A stretch of 64,000 nucleotides of DNA from contig NC_047082.1 of NCBI RefSeq assembly GCF_902459465.1, forward strand, positions 9,422,545 to 9,486,544. The letters run 5' to 3'. Position 1 is the stretch's first letter; each line of letters starts with the position of its first letter. Shown here piece after piece: positions 23,017-35,598 of the stretch. A program made the position numbers and the translations under genes. The DNA is from Asterias rubens. Lineage: Eukaryota; Echinodermata; Asteroidea; Forcipulatida; Asteriidae. Below the pieces are notes generated by a model that was not told the origin of the DNA, searched no databases, and worked only from the letters and a program-made list of their open reading frames with translations.

Positions 23017-23800
23017 TTATTGATTCACAGATTGAAGTTTGAATCCCTTGCTTAAAATTGTTTCTATTATCGAGAGCTACAGCGCATCTTACCAAGTGAG
23101 TCTAAACAAAACAAAATAATCTCACAATTTTGATCGTCAAATCCTTTTTGATTTAGCTGTTGGATTTAGATTATTATTGAGCTATATGCACGAGTCTGTT
23201 ATAATTTAGTGTGGTGCACTAAACATTGGTAAGGGTGACATTATTACAGACGTCTGGACACCATGTTTAGAGTTTAGCGAAGCACCTTCGACATTATTTA
23301 TTCATATTTTCATAATTTTCATGTCCACATCAGTTATAAACAATAAATTTGACAATGTCAATAAACAACAGTTAACTTTTTAAAGCGAATATTCAAAAAC
23401 AATAGGAGTGTCAAACTAAAAAACAATAGAGCAATGCGCAACACGAATGCTCCAAACTATGGTTTGATTGCGGTGTAAAAAATGTCCCGACTTCGCCCTA
23501 GAACAAAACAAGCACAGTTTTATGCCAATCTTTCCAATGGACGAACGTTTTACCTGTCCTCCGATTTCATGACGTTTCTACAAAACATAATAGTTCTTTA
23601 AATATAACGTAACATGCGTTTGACTCATTGCCTTATAAGCTGGGCTGACACACAATAATAAGCCATAATAAGCCGGTTAAACTAGTAATATCTGAAATTC
23701 TAAAGTCTTGAGAGCGCAAGTTTTTATGCAAATAATCTAAGAGTATAGGTCATGAATTGTAGCTCAGCAACTTCTTCCAGAGGAAGCGTAGAAAGGACTA

Positions 23801-24370
23801 GACTTGTTGACAAGTCATTAGTGTCGTGATAGCGTAATACACCCAGTAGCTTCCAACCGGCCGCGCCCCTCCGGTCACGACAAAAGACTGTCTAACAAGA
23901 TTACTATTCTCGCACGAGGCTCATGGCTTCACAACTGCTCTCTCAAAATGATACCATAGACCTTTATATTGCAACGTCACAGCTTGATTTTTTGCAAACC
24001 GAGGTTGTGGAACTGTGGAAAGCCCCAGCTGCAAAACAAAAACAGATGGCCATAGTTTCGTAAAAATGTTACACAGATATTCGAATGTTATAACATTCTG
24101 GAAATAAATCAACAAATCATATAAGAGATACTTAAGCTCATGGATCTTTGCAGAAAATGTTGAATGTTGTCACTTTTTCTGTAACACGACTGATTGGCCA
24201 TGCCAACCTGCGCACTTTTTCATTAACAGTTGAAAGGTATTTAGCAGCGAAAGCAGTAGCTTCGCAGGGGCCAGCAATCTCGCTAGAACATCGCCGGTGA
24301 GGATCAGAATCGCAGAGAGAGTCAGTACGCCATCACCGCGACAAACATTTACCGACTTGTCAACAAGTCT
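23801..24370. mobile_element. Family J element, long form
   Basis: Inverted ends 'gacttgttgacaagtcatta' and 'cgacttgtcaacaagtc', as in 17262-17477, but about 570 bp. Inner pairs include 'gtcgtgatagcg' and 'catcaccgcgac'. No transposase frame is visible. Confidence 0.6.
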
Positions 24371-25210
24371 AAGGCCAGATAAGAACCCGGGGGTGCGTTC
24401 CACTTGCGCTACGTTGCTAACATTTTGCGCACGTTCGCCAACAGTTTCGAGTAGAGTGAGTTGTGCGCCGCCACCATTGGCGAACGTTGGCAACCTTAAG
24501 GCCGGTTTATAATCGGTCGACGCCCGACCATCGCGCGACCGACTTTAAACCGACATTTACGCTAGCTATGGAGCTATATACGCGCCCCGGCATTTGCTTA
24601 GGCGGCCAAGTTGACAAAACAGCTATCTCACAGCGTGTGTTTGTGCGGCCATTTTGTAAGTTGAACAAACAGCATCGCGTGAGCGTTCAATAAAAAAAAA
24701 AACTCAAATGTGTATTTCATATTCTACGCGAGTACAGAATGGCGCGCTTGTCATCTTGCGGTCCCGTGGCATTTGTGCACGAAGCATCACTCGTGCGCCC
24801 TCTAGTTCTTATATATAACTCTATGGCGCGAACATACTTTTGAGGCGTTGGTGGGTGGTTTTAAAATGGCGGACAATAACACAATAAGTAGTATATTTTT
24901 GTTTCTTCCCACGAGCATAATCATATGTGTTTTCGGTGGTTGATAACAGAGTCAGGTAGAGTTGATCAAACAACTGAAGTTGATGTCATGATAATAAACA
25001 AACGAGGATTAAATTATACCTTCAGTACAGCAAAAACCAACGCTTAACAAAAATACGTTCACGTTGTCGTCATCTTCATCACAAGGCGCCACCTATTGAC
25101 ATCGCGAAATGCGCAACAAATCGTTCCAACGTTCAAACCGTTTCCGCGAACCGGTTGTAATCTTTTCGCGCAGTTGGAACACACCCCCCCCCCCCCCCCC
25201 CCCAGTTTGT
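24371..25210. other. Intergenic, nothing recognised
   Basis: Locally GC-richer DNA at 24380-24650 with an inverted 'cgttcgccaac' and 'ttggcgaacgttgg' pair, and a poly-C run at 25186-25203 just after the stop of the following gene. The 3' UTR of the 25213-28797 gene must extend into it. Confidence 0.4.
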
Positions 25211-25212
25211 GT

Positions 25213-27034
25213 TTACATGATAACAGTGTGATTCTGATAAATGCTCTCTGGAATCGGCTGTTTCGAACTTGGGACTGTGTCGTCTTCATCGTCGGAGAAA
25301 TCATCAATATAGTCATCATCTGGGTTGGTGGTATATGCGCCGTTTGCGAATCCTTGCCCGTTTGCTGCTCCAGCTACTTCGTTATCTGTGGTCCGTTCCC
25401 TTTTTCCGTTTTTCTTCGGTTTACCTTGTATTTTGGAAAGCGAGTGTCGTTTCTGTTTCTTCGATGCTCGTCTGAAAAACAATGATTTTTTATGTGAAAT
25501 TGGGTTTGAAACCAAAGAAGTTTTGTTAAAGACATTGGACACGTTTGGTAAAATGTCGAAAACCATTTAGTCTTCTCACTTGATGTATCTCAACATACAC
25601 ATAAATTACTAAATCTGTGAACATTTGGTCGTCGAAGTTGCGAGAGAACAATAGAAGACCCTTGTCGCACAAGCTGTATGCTTTCAGATGTAAAGCCGTT
25701 GGTCCCATGTGTTGTGTAACGCATGTAAAAGAACCCAGTGGACTTATCGAAAAGAGAAGGGGTTCGCCCCGGTGTTCCTGACTGTGGCTGCTGTATGCGC
25801 CGTAGCACCTTGTAAACCCGTATAAGGTGCTAAATAATTTGGGTCGCAGAATTCATCACTGCAATAACCTATCTTTCTGAAAGTTTATATAAACTCAGTG
25901 CCTTGAGTACCTTGTTACGTGCGCTATATAAGACTTCGATATTATCATTATTATTACTACGGCTCCTCCTTCACCCCTATTTTCTATTTTGTACAAACAT
26001 ACTAAAAACACAAACTTACTGGCAGGAACATACCACTGTGACGACCAACGAGAATATTAAAATGGCGACGAGTGCTGCGCTGGCTGAAACTATCACTGCC
26101 AAAATATCTGCCAAAGAAAGAAATCGGCGATTGATCAACTTGAAATGGCACTGGACACCTTAGGTAATTGCCAAAGACCAGTAATCTCACTTGGAGTATC
26201 CGAACGTATGCATAACATATCATGTGAAAATATGGGCTCGATTCGTCATCGAAGTTAAGTTACAAGAAAATAATGGGGAACAACACCCTCTTGTTGCACA
26301 AATTTATGAAATGTCAGATTGCTAAAAAAGGCTGCAGACCTGAGATCGTTTTTAAGTGAAAACAAAAATACTTCTTTCTCGAAATGTATACGTCACTTCC
26401 GATGAGTTGTTTCTCAATTTGTTGTATACTATCGATTCAATCGATCTCCGTTGCTCGTTAATTAAGTAAGTTTAAAGGCTAACAATTCTTTTGAGATTAC
26501 TATAGCTTCCAATGCCTTTAAGAACTACACATATTATGAGGATTCGAGCCTACCTATTTGACAGCCATTGCCTGGTACCCAGACGCCTTCTACACATTCT
26601 GCGGTGTAGTTGTCACCATTTTGACGGAAACCTAAGTTGCAGAGAACTGTTATTTTGGATGATTCATGGTGACAATTACTCTGCTCAATATTTAGAGGCG
26701 ATGACTTGACGGTTGATAGAGGGCGCTCGCACATGGATGGCCCGCACTTCGACTGTGCTTCAACTGTGTGGAAAGGGGGAAGTTCATTTAGGGTGCGTTC
26801 GTTTAGCTTCCCTGGGTCGAACCCGGTGTGTGGCAATCTTTTTTTTCCAGGACGAACGTGGGTAATTATTTGCCCACGTTCGTCCTTAAAGAAACAAAAA
26901 ACCGCCACACACCGGGGTCGACCCAGGGAAGCTAAACGAACGCACCCTTAATTGATTAGCACTTGTAAGTGTGTTATTGAAAAAAGGTTAGTTTGCTGGT
27001 TAGCGGTTAGCGTTCTTTGTCTGTTGTTATTGTT

Positions 27035-27068
<34 letters not shown>

Positions 27069-28797
27069 TTTTTTTTTTTCTTTCTTTTGTCTTCTTTGAA
27101 AAGTGTTTACAGAAAACACGTCTCTGAATTAAGAAGATATATTTGAAAAGTTCATGATGGTAAACCGACCAGACCAAGGCCAGCATTTTCGAGACCAGGG
27201 CCAGAAGAGGGATCAACTATTTTTGGTAACACCGAACAATAGCTTCTCTAAGAGTGGTTGGAGTGTGGTTCTGGTCAGGAAATGGTGCCGTAATGACTTG
27301 ACGTTTCAATCAGTACTAACTCTGGCTTCAAGACAAAGATCCTTCACTCTAAACGTCAAAGCCTTTGTAAATGTCTCTCTAGTAGACAACCAGAAAGGAA
27401 ACAATGAGAAGAACTCGTTTGTCATTCCAGTAAGATAACAGTTACGTAAGCATGTCCGTCGTCTGCCCCCCCCCCCCCCCCCCCTTAGAAAGGAAGTATG
27501 CCAATCTAGTACCACACAATTTAACAAGCAAAACCAGCTGAATTGTTGGTATCAATTTGTAATCTGATATATTATAATATACAGGCTCGTGTATAATTCT
27601 AGATCAAGCTTCCTTAATCCCTTTCCCCTCTTTTTCTATAATTATTCATTTGTACTTTGTTATGCCTCTGAAAAAAGAAGGTCCGGTTTGGATCGAAAGC
27701 AATTAAGGCCATCTACCCTACTCATTATAGACAGGCTCGTGTAATGTTAAAGAGAGAAGAAAAAAAAGAAACAAAAACTACAAGGAATTAATCATTCAGA
27801 AAAACAAATAGGTATTTGTTTGTTTTTGACTAGCGCCATAGTGAACTCGCTAAACGACAATGAAAGAGAAAGTGTCTTGAAAACATTTTCAGAAAAATAA
27901 ATCAACTGAAAATGAAAATGGTTTAAGCCACTAATTGTTTGGTCTTCTTTCCCTTTGTCTGGGGGAACTATTTGTTGGGACTGTGTGTTAAATTGGCTGA
28001 CACGTCATGGTAACGTAAGAGGAAGGCCTATGAGTGGTTCTTTATGTTATTTGAAAAGGGCCGATCTTTCTTCGATGCTATACAAAGGAGAAAAGAATTT
28101 AACTTGAATTTTCTTCGGTTCATTTATGAATAAAATGTTTATTGAAATTCGGTTACCTCTCGAATGACAAACCCTGACAAAGATATGGTATCCAACAGGA
28201 AAAATCCCTAAATACAATCTTGAATTATAATTGTACAATTGCATATTCAACATAAATTTTTTCCTGAAACGATCAATATCCATTTGTGGCGTATTCGCTG
28301 TTAAGTCGTACAAACCCGAATACATTAATGGTACTTTAAGTTGGGTTTTCAACAAATGTTCCAAAGCACTATCACTCAACTTGTATAGGCCTTTATACCC
28401 ACAATTTTAAGACCAATATTTATCTTTTTATTTAAAGGATTTCAAGTTAAGTTTCTGCAAGTTTAGGGTTAAAAAAAACAGCAAATTTGTTCTTATTGAG
28501 GGTGTTCATGAAGTTGACGATTATTTAATGTAAGATAAATAAAGGCATGAGTGTTGTGTCCTCTCACTTTGTCTTTTCAACGTCAAAAGGTTCGTTGGAA
28601 ATAACTCCCCTTTCATAGATAAATATCCAAATTTGATATGTACATACATTTTCCACCAAAACACACACTAGGAACATACCTGACAGTGACATCAAACCAC
28701 CGAGACATAACCACAACTGCACCGGGAACAACACCAGAATCCACGCCGTTAATTGTCGCCAGACACCGGCCATCGCTGTCAATCTGCAATCGCTCAT
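25213..28797 (-). CDS. Single-CCP (Sushi) transmembrane protein, 4 exons (receptor-like gene B)
   Basis: Exons on the minus strand: 28797-28680, 26763-26554, 26107-26020, 25471-25213; 675 nt, 224 residues plus stop, phases 1, 1, 2, all GT/AG. Exon 1 is a signal peptide (hydrophobic ILVLFPVQLWLCLGG); either the Met at 28797 or the one at 28773 may start it. Exon 2 is one CCP module (CERPLS, KITVLCNLGF, AECVEGVWVPGNGC). Exon 3 is a membrane helix (ILAVIVSASAALVAILIFSL) ending in cysteines. Exon 4 is a basic stretch (SKKQKRHS) then an acidic tail (DDDYIDDFSDDEDD) ending NHTVIM. CCP modules mediate protein binding, for example in complement control and adhesion. I do not recognise a named orthologue. 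Gene structure matches 44067-55381. Confidence 0.82.
25526..25690. repeat. Family A MITE, right-truncated copy
   Basis: TTAA-AGACATTGGACACGTTTGG start and 'gtcgtcgaagttgcgagag' interior; it breaks off near 'gctttcagatgtaa'. It lies in intron 3 of the CCP gene. Confidence 0.75.
26138..26521. repeat. Family A MITE, diverged copy
   Basis: 'ggcactggacaccttaggta' at the left and 'cttccaatgccttTAA' at the right, in intron 2 of the CCP gene, about 30 bp from the membrane exon. Confidence 0.7.
26791..26947. mobile_element. Family H MITE with TTA target duplication
   Basis: Long inverted arms GGGTGCGTTCGTTTAGCTTC and GAAGCTAAACGAACGCACCC, inner 'ccaggacgaacgtggg' and 'cccacgttcgtcc'. TTA flanks both ends (26788-26790, 26948-26950). 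It sits 27 bp upstream of the CCP exon acceptor at 26763. A second copy is at 37419-37569. A 3-bp TTA duplication fits PIF/Harbinger-type elements, but that is an inference. Confidence 0.85.
27028..27080. repeat. (GTT)n microsatellite followed by poly-T
   Basis: About a dozen 'gtt' units and a T run, in intron 1 of the CCP gene. It could also be a SINE tail, but no head is seen. Confidence 0.85.
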
Positions 28798-30071
28798 GAG
28801 CCGACTACAACGCAGTTATAACTGTTGATGATACTTCCTTTTGAAAACATATATTTACAGTTTGTTTAAGCATCGTATGCACTTTCAGTTCCACAAGTAA
28901 AGTTCCTTTGGTTTTGGTGCAATAATTACATTCTACGTTGAACGGTGAATATCCTTAAATTGGTCACCGCCTTCGTTACAGCGTGAAGTTGCTACATACG
29001 GCAAACCCGTCAGTGCATACATATATAATCAGTCAGACCTTCACACGGCAATAACTAAACTACTTTTTTTATTTTAATTTTTTTGCAGGAAACTGGACAA
29101 ATAAATCCAACAAAGGAGTCACGGCGTTCAATTCTCAGTTGAAATGTTTGTCTTCTCATTCATAGGCGACGAAATTTAGTTGAAGTTCGTCATGGGTTCG
29201 TCACAGTACAAAGCAGTACAGAGTATCGCTTCACTACACAAAAAGAGAGTGCGAAACACTAGAAAAAGAGTTGTCCTAGTCGTTAACTGGTTTTTCTCAG
29301 ATCTACAAACAGCTCATGAAGAGATGTATATTTTTTTTTAAATGTGTCCCCGCAAACCTGACTCGATTGTATATTCACCATACAAAGTTTCAAATCATCA
29401 ACTTGTCTTGTCTTTGCCTTTCGATACTTATTCGAGCAGCCGGAACGAAGAAAAAGCTATAATCCGTTGCTGTGTATACACAGAGGGAGCTTTCAGTAGA
29501 CTGTGTGAGTCTATGTTTTGTTTGCTTCTGGTGAACCATTTTACGTGAGGAGTTCCTCTTATATTATTAGTCCCTGCAAAATCGAGGCTGTTCTAGTTTC
29601 CTTCGTTGGCGTCCACACTACATTTTAGATCACACCATCAGCAGAGTGGTACAATTAATATTGATTTGTTCTGGTTTTAGTGGTGATTCAGAATAGTTTT
29701 GAACAAGAAATAAAGAAAAAACACACCGCTGGCCACGATCGTTGAATTCATTCCTTATTTAGCTATACAGCCTACTACAACGTAAAAACTCTTGCTTATT
29801 AAGCCAAGAAAAGCCATTGAAAACTAGTGTTGGTTTTGAAGACCTTTCATTTATTACATCTGGTTCATTTGAATAATAACTTTATTCTTCAGTGTACATT
29901 ATTATAATTTTATTTGAAACAAAAATAGGGTGGGTTGTTGGTTCAAAACATTTTAGAAAAACAAGTATTGATTTTTAACATTGACTATTCTGAATTACCT
30001 TTAATAACAGTATGAAGGGCCACTCAAAGGAACACGTTGCCTTGGATCGGTCAAGGCATACCCCTGTAGCT
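28798..30071. other. Intergenic upstream of the 25213-28797 gene
   Basis: Presumed promoter side of the CCP gene. Contains a weak piece of palindrome G near 29345-29400. No exon recognised. Confidence 0.4.
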
Positions 30072-30550
30072 ACACGAATAACGTACTGGCTGAGAGCCAC
30101 GAGACCCGGGTTCAATTCTCACTGCTGTTTTTTTTTTTGTGTATTTTGCTTTGACGTAGTGAGTGAATTATATAAGTAGTATAAAAATCATCTCCAAACA
30201 CCAGCGGGCACTGTGGCGACACGGTGTACTGGATAGTTCAATTGCGTGCAATCCAGAGCTGGGACACCGGTTCGAATCCCACTTGTACCAAGAGGGACAT
30301 GACTTTTACTGCTTGCACCAGTAATGGATTGGGGTCCGTCATGTCTTTCCCCAAATTAGGTGTGGATGAAAATATTCCGTGTGGGAGAGTAAAGGAGGGA
30401 CCGGGACTGGCAAGTCCCTTAAGGGTTCTAATGGGTGATCACCACGCTGGTTTCGGCCAGACTTTGAGTCCCCTGAAAGCCTGGTCGTCACTCTGACTAA
30501 CTCTTTGCACAAATTTACTTTAACTTTATTTAACTTTAACAATATTATAG
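30072..30550 (+). mobile_element. Left inverted arm with tRNA-like boxes, flanking the minisatellite
   Basis: Nearly the same as the reverse complement of 35599-36080. It carries two B-box-like sites, 'ggttcaattctc' (30109-30120) and 'ggttcgaatccc' (30269-30280), and ends with a 'ttaactttaa' repeat tail. The 30200-30550 part looks like a tRNA-derived SINE whose 3' tail faces the minisatellite. A 90-codon open frame inside it is repeated in the other arm and is not a gene. Confidence 0.8.
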
Positions 30551-30562
30551 ACAAAAGTATAG

Positions 30563-33500
30563 ACTGGACTTACCCCTTGTGATTTGTTCAAAAGTTGACA
30601 ACAATTCGATAAAAATGCTGGACTAACCCTTGTGATTTTTTCATTATTTTGCCAAAGCGTGATGAAAATGATGGACTTACCCCCTTGTGATTTTTTCGAT
30701 ATTTGACCAATATTTGTAAGAAAAAAAACCGACTAACCCCTTGTGATTTTTTCAATATTTGACCGAAATTTGACAAAAACGCTGGCCTTACCCCTTGTGA
30801 TTTGTTTAATATTTGGTCGAAATGTGATCAAATGCTGGACTTGCCCCTTGTGATTTTTCAATATTTGACCGAAATTTGATAAAAATGCTGGACTTACCCC
30901 CTGTGATTTTTTCAATATTTGACCAAAATTTGATAAAAATGCTGGACTTACCCCTTGTGATTTTTCAATATTTGACCGAAATTTGACAAAAACGCTGGAC
31001 TTACCCCTTGTGATTTTTCAATATTTGACCGATATTTGATAAAAATGCTGGACTAACCCTTGTGATTTTTTCAATATATTTTGACCGAAATTTGACAAAA
31101 AAGCTGGACTTACCCCCTTGTGATTTTTCAATATTTGGCCGAAATTTGACAAAAACGCTAGACTTACCCCTTGTGATTTTTTTTAATAGTTGACCGAAAT
31201 TTGATAAAAATGCTGGATTAGCCCTTGTGATTTTTACAATATTTGACCGAAGTTGGATAAAAATGCTGGACTAACCCTTGTGATTTTTTCAATATTTTGA
31301 CCAAAATTTGACAAAAACGCTGGACTTACCCCTTGTGATTTTTCAATATTTGACCGAAATTTGATAAAAATGCTGGATAAGCCCGTGTGATTTTTTCAAT
31401 ATTTGACCAAAATTTGACAAAAACGCTGGACTTACCCCTTGTGATTTTTTCAATATTTGACCGAAGTTGGATAAAAATGCTGGACTTACCCTTGTGATTT
31501 TTTCAATATTTAGTCGAAATTTGATAAAAATGCTGGACTTACCCGTTGTGATTTTTCAATATTTGACCAAAATTTGATAGAAATGCTGGACTAACCCTTG
31601 TGATTTTTTCAATATTTTGACCAAAATTTGACAAAAACGCTGGACTTACCCCTTGTGATCTTTTCAATATTTGACCGAAATTTGACAAAAACGCTGGACT
31701 TACCCCTTGTGATTTTTCAATATTTGACCGAAATTTGATAAAAATGCTGGACTTACCCCTTATGATTTTTTTAATAGTTGGTCGAAATGTGATAAAAATG
31801 CTGGACTTACCCCTTGTGATTTTTCAATATTTGACCAAAATTTGATAAAAATTCTGGACTTACCCCCTGTGATTTTTTTAATATTTGACCGAATCTTGAT
31901 GAAAATGCTGGACTTACCCCTTGTGATTTTTTTTAATATTTGGTCGAAATGTGATAAAAATGCTGGACTTACCCCTTGTGATTTTTTCAATATTTAGTCG
32001 AAATTTGATAAAAATGCTGGACTTACCCCTTTTGATTTTTCAATATTTGACCGAAATTTGATAAAAATGCTGGACTAACCCTTGTGATTTTTTCAATATA
32101 TTTTGACCGAAATTTGACAAAAAAGCTGGACTTACCCCCTTGTGATTTTTCAATATTTGGCCGAAATTTGACAAAAACGCTAGACTTACCCCTTGTGATT
32201 TTTTTAATAGTTGGTCGAAATGTGATAAAATGCTGGACTTACCCCTTGTGATTTTCTTTTTTCAATATTTGACCAATAATTTGATAATAAAATGCTGGAA
32301 CTTACCCCCTGTGATTTTTTAATATTTGAACCAGAATCTTGATGAAAATGCTGGACGTACCCCCTTGTGATTTTTTTTTTACTATTTGGTTCGAAATGTG
32401 ATTTAAAAATGCTGGACTTACCCCTTGTGATTTTTTCAATATTTAGTCGAAATGTGATAAAAATGCTGGACTTACCCCTTGTGATTTTTTCAATATTTGA
32501 CCGAAATTTGATAGAAATGCTGGACTAACCCTTGTGATTTTTTCAATATTTTGACCAAAATTTGACAAAAACGCTGGATTTTACCCCTTGTGATCTTTTT
32601 AATATTTGACCGAAATTTGACAAAAACGCTGGACTTACCCCTTGTGATTTTTCAATATTTGACCGATATTTGATAAAAATGCTGGACTAACCCTTGTGAT
32701 TTTTACAATATTTGACCGAAATTTGACAAAAAAGCTGGACTTACCCCCTTGTGATTTTTCAATATTTGGCCGAAATTTGACAAAAACGCTAGACTTACCC
32801 CTTGTGATTTTTTTTAATAGTTGACCGAAATTTGATAAAAATGCTGGAATAGCCCTTGTGATTTTTACAATATTTGACCGAAGTTGGATAAAAATGCTGG
32901 ACTAACCCTTGTGATTTTTTCAATATTTTGACCAAAATTTGACAAAAACGCTGGACTTACCCCTTGTGATTTTTTCAATATTTTACCGAAGTTGGATAAA
33001 AATATTGGACAAACCCTTGTGATTTTTTCAATATTTGACCGAAATTTGATAACATGCTGGAGTTACCCTTTGTAATTTTGTCAATGTTTTGCCGAGATTT
33101 GACAAATTTGCTGGACTTATCCCTTGTGATTTTTCAATATTTGACCGAAATTTGATAAAAATGCTGGACTAACCCCTTGTGATTTTTTCAATATATTTTG
33201 ACCGAAATTTGACAAAAATGCTGGACTAACCCCTTGTGATCTTTTAATATTTGACCGAAATTTGACAAAAACGCTGGACTTACCCCTTGTGATTTTTTTA
33301 ATATTTGGTCGAAATGTGATAAAAATATTGGACAAACCCTTGTGATTTTTTCAATATTTGACCGAAATTTGATAAAAATGCTGGACTAACCCTTGTGATT
33401 TTTTCAATATATTTTGACCGAAATTTGACAAAAAATCTGGACTTACCCCCTTGTGATTTTTCAATATTTGGCCGAAATTTGACAAAAACGCTAGACTTAC

Positions 33501-35580
33501 CCCTTGTGATTTTTTTAATAGTTGACCGAAATTTGATAAAAATGCTGGACTTACCCCTTGTGATTTTTCAATATTTGACCGATATTTGATAAAAATGCTA
33601 GACTTACCCCCTTGTGATTTTTTCAATATTTGACCGAAATTTGATAAAATTGCTGGATTAGCCCTTGTGATTTTTTCAATATTTGACCAAAATTTGACAA
33701 AAACGCTGGACTTACCCCTTGTGATTTTTACAATATTTGACCGAAGTTGGATAAAAATGCTGGACTAACCCTTGTGATTTTTTCAATATTTTGACCAAAA
33801 TTTGACAAAAACGCTGGTAACCCCTTGTGATTTTTTTTAATATTTGGTCAAAATGTGATAAAAATGCTGGACTTACCCCTTGTGATTTTTCAATATTTGA
33901 CCGAAATTTGATAAAAATGCTGGACTTACCCCTTGTGATTTTTTCAATATTTAGACGAAATTTGATAAAAATGCTGGTCTTACCCCTTGTGATATTTTCA
34001 ATATTTGACCGAAATTTGACAAAAACGCTGGACTTACCCCTTGTGATTTTTTTAATATTTGGTCGAAATGTGATAAAAATGCTGGACTTACCCCTTGTGA
34101 TTTTTTCAATATTTGACCGAAGTTGGATAAAAATATTGGACAAACCCTTGTGATTTTTTCAATATTTGACCGAAATTTGATAACATGCTGGAGTTACCCT
34201 TTGTAATTTTGTCAATGTTTTGCCGAGATTTGACAAATTTGCTGGACTTACCCCTTGTGATTTTTTCAATATTTAGTCGGAATTTGATAAAAATGCTGGA
34301 CTTACCCCTTGTGATTTTTCAATATTTGACCGAAATTTGATAAAAATGCTGGACTTACCCCCTTGTGGTTTTTTTAATATTTGGTCGAAATGTGATAAAA
34401 ATGCTGGACTTATCCCTTGTGATTTTTCAATATTTGACCGAAATTTGATAAAAATGCTGGACTTACCCCTTGTGATTTTTTCAATATTTAGTCGAAATTT
34501 GATAAAAATGCTGGACTAACCCCTTGTGATCTTTTCAATATTTGACCGATATTTGATAAAAATTCTGGACTTACCCCTTGTGATTTTTTTAATATTTGGT
34601 CTAAATGTGATAAAAATGCTGGACTTACCCCTTGTGATTTTTCAATATTTGACCGAAATTTGATAAAAATGCTGGACTTACCCCTTGTGATTTTTTCAAT
34701 ATTTAGTCGAAATTTGATAAAAATGCTGGACTTACCCCTTGTGATCTTTTCAATATTTGACCGAAATTTGACAAAAACGCTGGACTTACCCCTTGTGATT
34801 TTTTTAATATTTGGTCGAAATGTGATAAAAATGCTGGACTTACCCCCTTGTGATTTTTCAATATTTGACCGAAATTTGATAAAAATGCTGGACTTACCCC
34901 CTGTGATTTTTTTAATAGTTGACCGATATTTGATAAAAATGCTGGACTTACCCCCTTGTGATTTTTTCAATATTTGACCGAAATTTGATAAAAATGCTGG
35001 ACTAGCCCTTGTGATTTTTTCAATATTTGACCAAAATTTGACAAAAACGCTGGACTTACCCCTTGTGATTTTTTCAATATTTGACCGAAGTTGGATAAAA
35101 ATATTGGACAAACCCTTGTGATTTTTTCAATATTTGACCGAAATTTGATAACATGCTGGAGTTACCCTTTGTAATTTTGTCAATGTTTTGCCGAGATTTG
35201 ACAAATTTGCTGGACTTATCCCTTGTGATTTTGTTCAATATTTTGGCCGAAATTTGATAAAACTGCTGGACTTACCCCTTGTGAATTTTTCAATATTTTG
35301 CCGAAATGTCGTAGAAATGCTGGACTTACCCCTTATGGCTTTTTTGTTTATAAAGGTGTTGGCCTAAACTTGTTAAAAATAATGGACTTACCCCGATGTG
35401 ATTCTTTTAGATTTTCACCCAAATTTACTAAAAATACTAAACTTAACCCCTTGTAATTATTTCCACAGTTGCCAAAATAAAAATGAAAATGCCGACTTAC
35501 CCCTCTTGTGATTATTAATTTTGGGGGTCCAAAATGTTTTATTAAAATGCTGGACTATGTGATTGTATGTAAAACCCGGT
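30563..35580. repeat. Minisatellite array, unit about 54 bp, roughly 90 copies
   Basis: Each unit reads close to 'ctggacttaccccttgtgat' then 'tttttcaatatttgaccgaa' then 'atttgataaaaatg'. Units vary from about 52 to 59 bp, mostly by T-run length and by dacC/gtC, gataa/gacaa and ggactaa/ggactta alternatives. Blocks of several units recur, for example around 33100, 34190 and 35150 with 'gagttaccctttgtaatttt', showing higher-order duplication. Units decay towards 35300-35580. Open frames in it are by-products of the repeat. Confidence 0.95.
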
Positions 35581-35598
35581 CTAAATACTTTGGTATAT

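Noticed and set aside
28047-28379. A 110-codon minus-strand frame within intron 1 of a CCP gene
   Set aside because: It reads like plausible protein (DIDRFRKKFMLNMQLYNYNS), but I recognise no domain, and it sits in an intron of the same strand. It may be an old retroelement fragment. A BLASTP search would settle it.
30224-30496. A 90-codon frame also present in reverse at 35652-35924
   Set aside because: It lies inside the inverted SINE-like arms. Duplication of the arm, not selection for protein, explains it.
30588-35111. Frames of 60-207 codons with repeating 'KSQGVSPAFLSNFGQ' or 'RNLIKMLDLPLVIF' text
   Set aside because: They follow the 54-bp minisatellite unit in different frames and strands. 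No start, splice or domain evidence.
30563-35580. A CRISPR-like array
   Set aside because: Units are contiguous and diverged, with no unique spacers, and the DNA is clearly eukaryotic.
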